Shown here one piece after another: positions 1 to 11,162 of a stretch of DNA of 64,000 bases. The DNA comes from Lonicera japonica (taxonomy: Eukaryota; Streptophyta; Magnoliopsida; Dipsacales; Caprifoliaceae). The stretch lies in the NCBI GenBank assembly GCA_021464415.1, contig CM038470.1, positions 23,771,601 to 23,835,600 of the forward strand, written 5' to 3'. A model generated the notes under the pieces. It was not told where the DNA came from and searched no databases. It saw only the letters and a program-made list of their open reading frames with translations. Position numbers and translations under genes: made by a program. Every line of letters begins with the position of its first letter. The first letter of the stretch is position 1.

Positions 1-60
1 AAAATAATCAATAATCCATTATATATTCAATATACATAACACACGTATATATGTGATCAA

Positions 61-61
61 C

Positions 62-119
<58 letters not shown>

Positions 120-189
120 CAATAATAACAATAATAATGATAATAATGATAATAATAACAATAACAACAACAACAACAACAACAAAAAC

Positions 190-250
<61 letters not shown>
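61..250. repeat. AAT/AAC trinucleotide microsatellite
   Basis: Nearly uninterrupted AAT repeats with a central block of AAC/ATG variants. The long poly-isoleucine, poly-valine and poly-threonine reading frames across it are by-products of the repeat and not genes. The adjoining 251-530 is AT-rich with no gene signal. Confidence 0.95.
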
Positions 251-251
<1 letters not shown>

Positions 252-530
252 GAGATAATGGGTTATAAGGTCTCGCTCCGTAATATTTTATAACTCTAAG
301 GACGGATTCATGTTTAATAAAGGGAAGTAGTACTAATTTCATAATTTGGTTTTACAATAAGGACACTTTTCATAATATTAATTTATTTTAAGGAAAATGA
401 TAAATGTTGATGGACAAAACTACCCTAATATATCATTTATTCTAATTATACAAAATACATATTATTCTCTCTTACATACACATAGTTTAGAGAGAGAAAA
501 TAAAGAACAAGAGAAAAGAGAAGTTGTCTC

Positions 531-595
531 ACCACCACCACCACTACCACCAACACCACCACCACTTTACTCTCCGATCGTATCTCCAAGAGGAG

Positions 596-644
<49 letters not shown>

Positions 645-666
645 TTCTTCTTCTTCTTCTTCTTTC
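531..666. repeat. CAC and ATC/TCT trinucleotide microsatellites
   Basis: A CAC-rich stretch (about 531-565) is followed by ATC repeats that pass into TCT repeats (597-663). Open frames here translate to runs of Pro, Ser, Met or Val and carry no protein family signal. 667-970 is unremarkable AT-rich DNA. Confidence 0.9.
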
Positions 667-974
667 TAGATCTACAATCGTAAAACATATATAACTTTTG
701 ATCGAACCGTTGGATTTGGATGATTTTTGGATATGTTATTTGGAAAACAAAGTTACAATTATTGCGCAAAAAATTAAGATGATCAGAGGTCGTTTTGCTA
801 TCGAAATCGATTAATTTTGACAGCCCAACAGGATTTGAAAAAAAAATATGATCGTAACTCTTTTTTTTACGAATCCTACGTCGATCCATATATATATATA
901 CATATAAATAAATTGAGTGGATGTTAATCTCATCAATTTTGTTGTTCTCTATTTTGTAATGTTACTCAAATCAT

Positions 975-1490
975 TTTAGCACCTTCTGATTTGTTGTCCA
1001 AGTGGTGTTACCTTATGGTTGTTGTTCAGAAGGTGTAAAATGCATTTAGCACCTTCTGGTTGTTGTTCAGGTGGTACTAAATGCATTTAGCACCCTCTTA
1101 GCACCTTCTGATTACTATCCAGGGGGTGCTAAATGCATTTAGCACCTTTTGGTTGCTGTCCAGGGAGTGCTAAATGTATTTAGCACCTTCTGGTTGCTGT
1201 TTAGCGGGTGCTAAATGCATTTAGCACCTTCTGGTTGCTGTTCAGCGGGTGCTAAATGCATTTAGCACCTTCTGGTTGCTGTTCAGCGGGTGCTAAATGC
1301 ATTTAGTACCTTCTGGTTGTAGTGATGTTGTCCAGAGGATGCTAAATCCATTTAGCACCTTTTGGTATGTTATTGTCCAGAGGGTGCTAAATCCATTTAG
1401 CACCTTCTGGTTGTAGTGCTAAATACATTTAGCACCCTCTGGTTGATGTGCAGGGGGTACTAAATGCATTTAGCACCTTCTAGTTGTTGT
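975..1490. repeat. 41-bp minisatellite with palindromic junctions
   Basis: About eleven copies of a roughly 41-bp unit built from GCATTTAGCACCTTCTGG, a variable GTTGCTGTTCAGC-type centre and GGGTGCTAAAT. Where two units meet, GGTGCTAAATG is followed directly by its own reverse complement, giving a perfect 22-bp palindrome at the better preserved junctions. Units diverge at both edges of the array and two carry short insertions. No open frame is conserved across units. Function unknown. Confidence 0.9.
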
Positions 1491-1627
1491 TGGTATTCTA
1501 ATGAGACGATATTATAAGAAAGGGGTATTAGTGTCTTTTTTGTACAGTGTCCTTAATTTACACAACTAATTTTTAAATGTCCTTTATAATTATATTATTA
1601 TAATGAGCCATTATACCTAATTGCTTC

Positions 1628-1688
1628 TAACAACAACAACAATAACAACAACAACAACAATAATAATAATAATAATAAAAATATTCAA

Positions 1689-1782
<94 letters not shown>

Positions 1783-1790
1783 TCCTAATA
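1628..1790. repeat. AAC/AAT then ATT microsatellite
   Basis: AAC and AAT repeats are followed after a short gap by about 95 bases of ATT repeats, so the two halves are complementary and could fold back. 1791-2430 is AT-rich spacer with several poly-T/poly-A runs and no gene that I can see. Confidence 0.9.
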
Positions 1791-2435
1791 ATATATTGCA
1801 TTCTGTTTTAATAAATGATAGACGTGTCTATTTCTTCAAAATTATGGGTTGAATTAGGGTTTTGATTGAACGGATATTGAAGATGTGTATTTTGGGAAGA
1901 TTCAATTTCTTAAATTTTAGATATAATATTTTTTTTGTTTATAAACTTACAAGGGTATTTATGTGATAAAAATATTAAAAAAAAGTCAATTATTCTAAAT
2001 CTTAGGGTGGATCAAGTTAAATATTGAGCGGATAAAACTAAATTCACCCTAGAATAACTCGTGTTGCTCTTTTTTTTTTAATTGTATTTTCACTAGACCA
2101 CAAATTCAAATGGTTGAGATACAATTTTATTGAGAGTTTGTTTGTTCTTTTTTTTTTTTTTTTTTTTACCTAACAATGCCCGCAAAGTGGGTAAAAAAAA
2201 CCCAACAAACAACTGCTATCTGAAACTACTAAAGACCTCATACTCTGAGAAAAAATAGCCGAAACAACAACAAAAAGTAAAAAAAAATGCAACAAGAGTT
2301 TTAATCGTTTTTCAATTATTTAAATTTGTCTCCTATGTCGGTTTCAAAAAAAATAAAATAAAATTTTTGTCTCTTGTGTCAACGTCTTCAAATTTTCACA
2401 CACCGAAGACGTGACCAAATTAAGCAAAAGAAAAA

Positions 2436-2445
2436 TATATATATA
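2436..2445 (+). promoter_or_regulatory. Possible TATA box of the STAY-GREEN gene
   Basis: A TATATATATA run lies about 95 bases before the chosen start codon at 2540, a normal plant spacing for a TATA box plus a short leader. The region is AT-rich, so the match could be chance. Confidence 0.3.
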
Positions 2446-2539
2446 CACACTTTACTTTCTATTCAAGACACACCAAATTAATTGTATTGTACCCATAGAC
2501 GAATTTAGGTGTCCCCTCAAATATTGGAGCTTAAAAAAT

Positions 2540-5512
2540 ATGCCTGCTTTAACCACTTCTCTCCTTCCCTCAAAGCTCAACCCTCACTCCCTCTCTCGAC
2601 ACCCATCCTCTGTTATCCTTTACACAACTAGTACAAGCTCCAACAAGAACAACCACTACTCCATAGTATGATTATTAACTCTCTCTTTTTCCTAAATATT
2701 TCTATTACTTATACGCACCAAACTTCTACAGACGAAATTTCATTACCAAAACAACGGCAAATGCTTTTAGCGACAAATTTCATCACTCAAAAGTCTAATC
2801 CTTTTACGAATCATCCATATAGTAAATTTGATGTGTATATATAATCATATTATCTTTGAGACAGATTAGTACGTTTCCGGACATACTTTTAGAGACAAAA
2901 TCATCTCTAAAAGTCAGTCCAAAAATCGTTCCGTCTCTTGAAGAACTAAGAACACTGCGCGCCCAAACAAAAATTCTTGAACAACGAACAACCAGTTCAT
3001 ATATTCACGATAGTGTTTATACATGTGTATATATATTATTTTGTGTGTTTTTGACTTGTGGGTTTTGTTGGATTAATTAGGTTTCAAGATTATATGGGCC
3101 GGCTATATTTGAAGAATCAAAGCTAAGGGTTATATTTTCAGGAGTTGATGAAAAGATGCACCCAGCGAAGCTTCCAAGAACTTACACACTTACACATTGT
3201 GATGTGACCTCTAAGCTCACTCTTGCTATCTCTCAAACCATAAATAATTCTCAGGTACTCTAATTATCTTAAAATTAAGACTCCAAAAAAATCATTGATT
3301 CGACAAGATCAAAAGGAGGTTATTTTTGGCTATCCCTATTGCCAACGGAATTATGAATTTGCCAAAGTATAGTACTGTTTTCATCCGTTGTATCATATGT
3401 TTCCGAAGTTGCATATTGTTCTTACAATAGTCATAATTATTTTGGCAATAGCACCAACCCTTTTAAATAATTGAACTTGATTATTTCTCTTCAAGTTGAA
3501 GTTGTTTATCTGGTATTCAATTTATCTGTTATCTCTTAAAATTTAATGGGAAAAAACCAGATAGAAACAGGGGATGAGTATAAAGAAGAAAAGGTTGCTT
3601 TGGATCAAAGTATAGGATTTCTATTTGGCCTTGTGGTTTCCAATAATTAAGTTAAATGGAATTAAATAATATTAAGGCTCCATTTGATTGCAAAGATGGA
3701 AAAGAAAAATAAATTTAATTAGTTTGTATGAGAAGATAGAAAATAAGGTAAGAAATGTTTTCATTTTATGACTATATATCTTCCATCTTTCAATATTTTT
3801 TGTGAAAAATTTTTACTCACCACCAAGTAAATAAAATTTCTTTATGGAAAAACTTAAAAATCAAGAGGATATCACCTCTATCACTCAACTTATTTTTCAT
3901 ATTTTCATCAAAACTAACTCAATTTATTTTTCTTTTCCACTTTGCAATCAAACAGAGCCTAAGAAGTTATTTTTTTTTACCTTTTCTGCCTTTCTCAATA
4001 ATTTTACTGATCATTTCTCTTCCGGTTGTTTATTTGGGAATTAATTTTCCTATTAATTAAGTCTATAAAAGGAAAAAAGAAAAACAGGGGAAACATGGGA
4101 TCATATATAAAGAAGAAAAAGGCAGTTTGGTAAGTCAAAATTGGAAACATGGGATCATACATAAAGAAGAAAAGGGCAGTTTGGTAAGTCAAAATCTTTC
4201 GTTTCAAATAAAGATTTTATTAGTCCTTTTGTTTTCTAAAATGATCAATATATTAAATGCATCTATATATTCACCAAATTATTTTTTGAGTGCGATTATA
4301 GTCAACTGTGAACTTTTAATTAGGACAAAATGTTTTGGTAAATTTGGGCTACCATCATGCATATTTTGATTAATTTCTTTTTATACAAGCTAAATAAATA
4401 ATATAATTTGGTGTTTTAATTTATAATTTTAATTTTATGTATGCAGTTAAAAGGGTGGTATAACAAATTACAAAGAGATGAAGTGGTAGGAGAGTGGAAG
4501 AAAGTGAAGGGAAAGATGTCTCTACATGTTCACTGTCACATAAGTGGGGGCCATTTCTTATTAGATTTATTTGCAAGGCTCAGATTCTTCATATTTTGCA
4601 AAGAACTCCCTGTGGTATTTAGTCCTTTAATTATTATTTACTTCATTTTTGTTTATTGGCAAAAAAGGAATCAATCTACAAAAGGAATTCATATTGTGAG
4701 ATATATATATATGCACAAAAATTTTTAAGTGCAAATTAGTCCATATGAATTGGAGTTTTCGCGACAGTTTTTCGTTGTTAAAAACATCACCCCAATGTTT
4801 TGGTAACAAAAAAGTATCGCCAGAAATACACTTATGATATATATACATAAAAATAATTTATTGTAAATATGCGAAGTATACTAAGTAAGCATCATCAGCT
4901 AAGTATATATACTAGAACTCGTAACACATGAGATACATGTGTAATATTATACTTGATAACATAAAAATAAAAAAAATATAAGCATAAAATTATTGTTAGC
5001 TTAACTGGTAAAAGAGTTTCACATTAATCTTGAGCTTGTGATCGATTTCAAATCTTATTAATTATATAATATTTCTCGGACTCATAATAAGAGGGGCAAA
5101 ATAGAAAAACTTCCATAATTCAATATCATAACCATCCGTTACTTTTTTTTTTTTTAATCAATTAACAAGTAAAACATATGCACAGGTATTGAAGGCATTT
5201 GTTCATGGAGATGGGAAATTGCTAAGGAATTACCCAGAATTAGAAGAAGCTTTGGTGTGGGTTTATTTTCACTCAAATATTCCTCAATACAACAAGGTGG
5301 ACTGCTGGGGTCCACTTAAAGATGCCCCAGTCAAAATTGGAAAAGAGAAGCAAGAAGAAAGAGCTCCATCAACCAATTGGGAAAGAATTCCACAATCATG
5401 CGAAGGGCCATGCTCTTGTTGCTTCACACCAATGAGCTTCATCAATTGGGACCCACAAGGTGGGCCTAGTGGGACCCACAAAAACTTGACGACAGCAGAC
5501 ATGAAAACATGA
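2540..5512 (+). CDS. SGR: STAY-GREEN Mg-dechelatase, chloroplast
   Basis: Plant STAY-GREEN (SGR/NYE) protein. In the known pathway it removes Mg from chlorophyll a in plastids, giving pheophytin a and starting chlorophyll breakdown in senescence. Deduced exons: 2540-2665, 3081-3254, 4447-4614 and 5186-5512, all with GT/AG borders and phase-0 introns, giving 264 residues, close to the usual size. Residues 1-42 are Ser/basic-rich and suit a transit peptide (MPALTTSLLPSKL). The core has LYGPAIFEESKLRV, KLPRTYTLTHCDVTSKLTLA, LQRDEVVGEWKKVKG, HCHISGGHFLLDLFARLR and WVYFHSNIP. The C-terminal cysteine motif is present (Cys228, 232, 234, 235; CEGPCSCCFTP, with one extra Thr before the Pro compared with the form I remember). 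That motif separates true SGR from SGR-like proteins. An AATAAA occurs near 5538. Intron 2 holds a MITE and a 54-bp tandem duplication, and intron 3 a SINE-like stretch. Confidence 0.95.
3676..3959. mobile_element. Tourist-like MITE in SGR intron 2
   Basis: A 284-bp element flanked by TAA at both ends (3673-3675 and 3960-3962). Its termini are inverted: GGCTCCATTTGATTGCAAAG at the left, and the complement of GGCTCTGTTTGATTGCAAAG at the right. A TAA target duplication with GG-starting, TTTG-containing termini fits the PIF/Harbinger (Tourist) class. It has no coding capacity and lies wholly inside the intron. Confidence 0.75.
4089..4196. repeat. 54-bp tandem duplication in SGR intron 2
   Basis: Two adjacent copies (4089-4142 and 4143-4196) of a 54-bp unit that begins GGAAACATGGGATCAT and ends GGTAAGTCAAAAT, differing at a few bases. 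Each copy contains GGTAAGT, a strong 5' splice-site-like string in the sense orientation, yet the family-conserved exons do not use it. Confidence 0.85.
4985..5105 (+). mobile_element. Possible tRNA-derived SINE remnant in SGR intron 3
   Basis: TTAGCTTAACTGGTAAA resembles a pol III A box, and GATTTCAAATCT about 40 bases later resembles a B box. The spacing is that of a tRNA-like SINE head. It has no clear tail or target duplication, so this is suggestive only; a decayed tRNA is the alternative. Confidence 0.3.
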
Positions 5513-6880
5513 TTGATCTTGATTGATTACATGGCATAATAAATTTAATTACGAATTACAAAATATTTTTGTGTGTGTATAATTGTGCGTTATGAATCAA
5601 TTTTTTTTCTTTTTTATATATGAAAGGAATAGTTGGTTATGTGATCTAGAATGTGTTCTATTATCTAATTGTTGTGGTTCGGTTATCATATCACGTTATC
5701 ATTATAATTGTTGTATTTAATATTTATTGTAATTTTTTTCTTAACGCATTATGTTAGTACGTGAAAATGATGGGCGCATGCTAGGTTCACGAATAATTTA
5801 TTTTTTTGTTGAACTCTTTACTTTCTTGAAATAATTATAGGATTAAGATCTAATTTGTTTATTTTGAGGTTACCTTGAAGATGCATTTTGAATACGGTTG
5901 TAAATTGTTATGTTTATTTTATACAAATTTGAATCTGACTTGACCTAACCCGGTGAGAGTTCTATTTTAGAAAACCCTAACCTAACTTGATACAAAAAAA
6001 GACCCATTCCAAATTTTCCTTATTTAGGTCAGATTGAGTAAATATCCACAGATTTGAGTCATTTTATCACCGTAATTTTTTACATGGCACTTTAAAAAGA
6101 AGCCCTTGATCATCAACATCAATTACACTTCTGAAAATGAGACCATGCCTAACGAGTGATGCCTTTTTCTAATTGAGTTATCTTGAAGCATAAAAACAAT
6201 GGTATCATTTTTACTTTTATTTTAATAAATTATACCTCTCTCTTCATTCATAACCAAACACTAGGACTAGATATTGGTTTTAGTTGCAACACCATTTCTT
6301 CAAGCACCAAGCAAACATAATTCCATTGTTTAGGACTTCGGATAAATTAACCCCATCACATAAATTGAAAACTAATTATACAAGCGCATATGCTTTTAAT
6401 AACTCACATGAAAAAAAGTTAATCAAGAATTATTTTTCATGAAAAATTTAATTAGAAAAAAAAATCTATGGAAAATTTTAATTGACAATGTTCAATAACC
6501 TCTATTTTCCACCAAGAAATTTTTGCATTTTCTAACTTTTGCCATTTGATAATGTTCATTTTCCGGTCGGGAAGTTTTATATTTTCCAACTTGTGTTGTT
6601 TGATTACCACAATTTTTCAGCAGGAAAAAAAGTTTCTTTTTCATGGCAAATAACATTTGTTTGTTTGATTGCATTATTTTTTGTGGAATATTTTTCTTTT
6701 CCATGATTTTTTTTTCTCCGTCATGGTTGATAATACAAAAATAATTTCTAAAATGAGACAGCAACAATAATATCTAAAAGGAAAACATTAGATTGACAAT
6801 GTCTCCTTGGCAAGAGTTGTATAATACTAAATAGTGTCACTGCACCACCATAACATATAACTAGAGTAAGTCAACGCATT
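5513..6880. other. Gene-free spacer downstream of SGR
   Basis: AT-rich DNA with no open frame that I can assign to a family. It includes the SGR 3' region and one member of a dispersed repeat pair (6171-6370). Short ORFs around 6490-6770 are low-complexity Lys/Phe-rich frames. Confidence 0.6.
6171..6370 (+). repeat. Dispersed repeat, copy 1
   Basis: Shares GAGTTATCTTGA, a GGTATCATTTTT block, CTCTTCATTCAT and AACCAAACACTA, then CATTTCTTCAAGC and CATAATTCCATTGTTTAGGA, in the same order with 30497-31085. The second locus carries about 390 extra bases between the last two blocks. Element class not recognised. Confidence 0.6.
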
Positions 6881-7023
6881 ACACTAAAACAAATGACGAA
6901 AGGTAATCATACTGTCTACAAGTGCCAGAAACGAAACAATATTGTCTGCAAACAACGAAAGTAGTAATTTGGTCTCAATGAAGAATCTTACGACAGACAC
7001 GAGGACTTTGTGCAAGTTTGTGG

Positions 7024-7100
7024 GAGACCCAATTATGGTAAAAGCCTCATCAGTGATGCCCCACAAACCCAATTATGGTAAAAGCCTCATCAGTGATGCC
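7024..7100. repeat. Short direct duplication
   Basis: The string CCCAATTATGGTAAAAGC continuing through CTCATCAGTGATGCC occurs twice in tandem, separated by a few bases (about 7027-7059 and 7068-7100). It causes the repeated ITDEAFTIIG peptide in the minus-strand frames across it. Confidence 0.85.
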
Positions 7101-7390
7101 AAGGAACATGCGTGCCAATTCCTTTTCTTTCTCGAATAATTGCATGAAATACATGGCATCGCATTGACATATACCCAATTCTTTTAGCTTCTCAAGAACT
7201 CTTTGCCAATTTATCACCTTTTGACTTGTAAAAGCAGTCAGCAATCTGCCTTGCTGACTCAGCTATTACCAAGAGAGCCTCTTTGATGGAGCAGATGTAA
7301 TCATTCACATTTGAAGCTAATAAAAGAAGCAAATAATAATGAGAAAATAATTTCATGTATATAAATCTGTCATACAAAATATACATTAGT
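7050..7390 (-). pseudogene. Possible remnant of a transposon-associated helical protein
   Basis: Two overlapping minus frames read as one helical, charged segment if joined by a shift near 7215. The upstream part has SIKEALLVIAESARQIAD and the downstream part has VLEKLKELGI, LFEKEKELARMFLGI. The pattern (helix, short loop, then a RMFLGI-type ending) reminds me of the C-terminal part of plant Myb/SANT-like proteins that accompany PIF/Harbinger transposases. The match is weak and from memory. It could be a chance open frame; no intact gene is present. Confidence 0.25.
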
Positions 7391-8809
7391 TACAAAAACC
7401 ACAATACGAAGAAGTCTGCAAATTGTACAGAGATAAGATCGAGGGCCGAAGTTGGTAATAAAAATAGGCCAAATGCAATAGGTAAATATTCCAAGGAAAT
7501 TGTCATAACAAGGATCAACACTCTTAGCTTCCTTGAATGTAGAACGCTTCCTTTAACGAGTAGCCCAGAGTGTGCAAAATGAGGTTTTCCTGAATAGAAC
7601 CTTACGAAAATGAACCTCAACTTTAGACATGCAATTTTAACCAAATGATACTAATATATGTTGAGCCTCAATTTTTAGGAATTTGCCAAATCGAGGTAGC
7701 TTTTGCCTTCTTTGTCCATATTTTCTGGGGAGGACCACGCAGTACTAGCTACTAGTGGATACCTCTCCTGTACAAACAAAATGAGCCCACTTGTTTAATG
7801 TGTTTACCAAGCACAGTCCGTTAAATATTTGGATTGAGCAAATCAGCAATCAACCACAAAAGGCGAACCAGTGAAGGGAAATTCAAATAAGCCCAAAAAT
7901 GAAACGCACAATACACATTGAAAGAACTTGTAAGAACAAATAAGGAGGATGGGGGAAGCAAGAAAGATAAAGGAAATGGCGAAATGGTGGAATACCTAAA
8001 TCGAGAATCAATCTACAAATCCAAAATGATGGGTTTATTTGCAGAAATTGGTAACACCCGTATCAAAATTAAGCCACGGAAACCAAACCAATCAACAAAA
8101 AAGAAAGAATAAAAAATAAAAGTAAAGAAGAGAAGAGCCCAATAACAATTACATAATCAAAGCAACAAACAGAAAAGAAACCCAATAAGCATATACTAAA
8201 AGAACTTCCAAGAAACGTTGAATTAAAGGAAAAGAAAATCCAAATAGCAAAAGCAATCAACAAACATATCCTTCAATTAATGAACTCAAAAGGCAATAAG
8301 TAACCTAGTTTGTATTTTGTAGAATTACAGACAAGCCAAAATCAGTGGCCTAAGAGCAGCATCATCAGGAGAAGTAAGGTCCGATAGAAACCCTAGACCC
8401 CTAATTTGAAGAGTGTGAAACGAAAAAAAGTCCTGAGACAACAAGATGGACCAATAGTATGTGTAGGTTTGGTTTTCTTGCCCCCCATTAGTCCAGAGAC
8501 GACAGGATGGAGAAATGTTTGAATATTATGCAACGACTAGCTATGTTTGAAAACAAAAGGCAACAACTGATTACCCAAAGTAATGTGGCAGAGAGGTAAC
8601 TACTGAATCAAACATCATACTACCAAGGACCCATTCAAGACTCCCTACACTTACGAAAGTTCAGCATTTTCTTTTAACTAATATAGTTTTAACTGTAAGA
8701 AAAATATGTAGAGTAGGCTAGCCTACTCGTTATCTCCATTTTATAATTTATTCGATCTTAATGTTTTGGTTTTAGCTTAATGTAGGAATAGTTGTGATAT
8801 TACATGAGA
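7391..8809. other. Spacer without recognised genes
   Basis: Several 60-85 codon frames exist on both strands, but none shows a recognisable domain, consistent composition or splice structure. A minus-strand frame at 7390-7644 is hydrophobic and could be a scrap of a membrane protein; I cannot name it. Confidence 0.5.
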
Positions 8810-9605
8810 ACCCAAAAGCATAGTCGTCAAAAGCGGGACTAGGATCACGCCTAGGCCTAAGGGTCAGTGAGGTGGAGTGTATCCACCTCACCCAGACCTA
8901 GGCAAGGCAACTTCAATAAGGCGCGCGTCTTAAGTGCCTAGGCACAAGGCTCCAGGGTCTCACCTTTTGTGCCTGATAGAAGTCTTTTTTACTGGCTATA
9001 GATTTGTTGACTTTTTTGTTGACTTTAATAAATAGCGCAAGACATCCTAACCTAAGTTAGCTCTGAACCAAAACGCATCTCTTAAAGGTCTCAAGGAACA
9101 GTGAAACCTTTGCTCAAAACCGAAAGGAGTAGAGGCACAACTTTGACTTTTTTTTCCTTCCATTCAATTGTCGTCTTCTTCTCTCCTCCGTTTACATCTA
9201 AATGGCATCAATTTCAAGCACTGTTTCTTGTGTTTCCAACTTTTTTTGAACTTCTTATTATTCCTTTTTTCATTTTTCTTAAGTCCGTCCACAATTTCAA
9301 GCTCTTTTTGTTCCCTCCCCTTTCCCCTACTCCTTTATTTGTTTCTCTGAAATTTAGTTCTTAGATATGATGCAATTGCTACCACCTAGAATTACTCCAA
9401 TTTATGAAAATTACAAGTTCAAAACACTCCTATAAGTACCTTTTATTGTTCTTAGTTTGCTGTAAATTGTTGTCTAATTGTCCCAAACTCTGATTAGTAC
9501 TATATTTTTAAAACATTTTGTATGCTGTGCCCTACCTTGCACCTAGGCCCCAGCAAGACCTCTTGGGCGTAGGCGTGCCTTTAGCCTTAAACAATTCTGC
9601 CCAAA
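8810..9605. mobile_element. Possible non-autonomous transposon with CCTAGGC-rich ends
   Basis: The left part (8822-8960) is rich in GCCTAGG/AGGC motifs after ATAGTCGTCAAAAGCG, and the right part (9530-9600) has CCTAGGCCCC, GGGCGTAGGCGTGCC and TTTAGCC in roughly inverted arrangement. Such CCTAGGC-rich ends recur in plant genomes as ends of degenerate DNA elements. I found no clean terminal inverted repeat or target duplication. Confidence 0.3.
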
Positions 9606-10461
9606 AGTGTATAAAAAAGTTCTAATCATGGAAAAAGAGGAAAAACAATAACTCAACAAGAAAAAGTACGGAAAATATAACGATAACCTAGAGAATGTAT
9701 AGAACGTATAGAAGAGATTTATGTGATTGGGAATGACACACATACATCAACAAACTATAGATATGTGGGACAGATTATAAAGTACATATTAGAGTTCCAA
9801 GCTCCTATATGTACCTCCCTCTGTCACTCATGTGCACCAAAATTCTCACACTACAAGTGTGAAATGATCATTTCTATATGTTTTACCAAGAGTAGTCAAA
9901 ATGAGACGAAATAAAAACCATATACTTATGCTAATGAGGTCCGGTTGAGTTCGTAAGGATTCGAATATTTTACTTGTATGGCTTAGGTTCAAATCCGTTA
10001 AGCCTTGTAGCATGTCATGCTTAGGGATCCCTCCCTTCACCTAAAATTTTAGTACCAAAAGAAAACAAAATTTGTTGCTGGCTTTTTTTTTAAAATAAAT
10101 TAAGAAAGATCTAAGTCACTCCTTTAATCCTACTAATAAAAAAAAAGCCCCAAGTCAAACCTTAATAGGTAAGGGTAGAGATTGTCTACCACTAGACCAA
10201 CCCCTCTCATATTCTTGTTGACTACTTGTACACTTACAAAAGATTGGTAAAAAAAAACGGAAAATGATGAACCTCCATAGTTTGGCGAGAAGGTGAAGAA
10301 GCTAGTAAGACATATATGGTATTTCAAAATCTGCTTATGGAAAGAAAAGCGTAATTTTCTTACTGTACCTAGAGTTTGTAGGTAACCATCAACAACAGCC
10401 AAACAAGAAACACCGTCACTCACTCTGGCAAATCCACAAACATTTGGTGTGCATTTTCTTG

Positions 10462-10949
10462 GGGACAATTAAAAAAAAGGTCGTATTAGAGAAATATTTT
10501 CACATTAAAGCTAAGGAATATTTTTTTTGTAAACAAAGGGCCTATTTTTTATTTTATTAATAATATGACATGTATTTTTTTTTTTCATTGTAAAATGACA
10601 TCCCAACCTTTAAAATAAACTAAAAAATACCAATATGCATTAAAATATGGACTGCAACGTGAACTTTGCAGTCCATATTTCACTGCAACGTGAACTTTGC
10701 AGTCCATATTTCACTGCAACGTGAACTTTGCAGTCCATATTTCACTGCAACGTGAACTTTGCAGTCGATATTTCACTGCAATGTGAACTTTGCAGTCGAT
10801 ATTTTTGGTGCAAAGTTCATATTGTAGTCCATATTTTATTGCAACGTGAACTTTGCAGTCCATATTTTTAGTGCAAAGTTCATATTGCAGTCCATATTTC
10901 ACTGCAATATGAACTTTGCAATCCATATTTCACTGCAATATGAACTTTG
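10462..10949 (-). mobile_element. Mutator-like non-autonomous element, copy A, left part
   Basis: First half of an element split by the copia insertion; the other half is 26438-26705. Reassembled length is about 756 bp. It begins GGGACAATTAAAAAAAAGG and is flanked by ATTTTCTTG (10453-10461), which recurs exactly at 26706-26714 beyond the far end: a perfect 9-bp target duplication, as made by Mutator-like transposases. It is inverted relative to the other three copies. Bases 10635-10944 hold the family's internal array of about 31-bp monomers (GACTGCAAcgtgaacTTTGCAGTC type). It encodes no protein and must have moved by borrowed transposase. Confidence 0.85.
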
Positions 10950-11151
10950 TATTAGAATATATAAATATGGTAGGATATATAGATATGGTATATGTATAAA
11001 TGATATAGTTGACTACCACCACAATTCCTAGAATTATGGGATATTATTTTATTTCCATGTACAGCCCATTCAATCCCTATTTAAGGGACCTTTGTATTCA
11101 TTCATTATTATCAATATAAGTTATTCTCTCATCTCTTTCTAATCGTCAACA
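10950..11151 (+). repeat. Copia 5' LTR
   Basis: 202 bp from TATTAGAATATA to AATCGTCAACA. It contains CCCTATTTAAGGGACC, a likely TATA-type promoter segment, about 60 bases before its end. It is followed immediately by the primer-binding site. Confidence 0.95.
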
Positions 11152-11162
11152 TGGTATCAGAG
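11152..11162 (+). other. Primer-binding site, initiator tRNA-Met type
   Basis: TGGTATCAGAG directly after the 5' LTR matches the common plant retrotransposon primer site complementary to the 3' end of initiator methionine tRNA. Confidence 0.9.

Noticed and set aside
19..342. Open frames of poly-Ile/Val and poly-Thr on both strands
   Set aside because: Translation of an AAT microsatellite; no start context or family.
397..889. Frames with Pro/Ser or Met/Val runs
   Set aside because: By-products of the CAC and ATC/TCT microsatellites.
975..1490. Regular palindromic repeats resembling a CRISPR array
   Set aside because: Repeats are contiguous with no unique spacers, and the host is a plant. 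It is a minisatellite.
7390..7644. Hydrophobic 84-codon minus frame as a transporter exon
   Set aside because: No recognisable motif and no companion exons with matching splice phase nearby.
10711..11031. Repeated peptides such as GLQYELCTKN in several places (also 27750, 35172, 47856)
   Set aside because: Translation of the hairpin-monomer arrays in the Mutator-like elements; present in several frames on both strands, so not a protein family.
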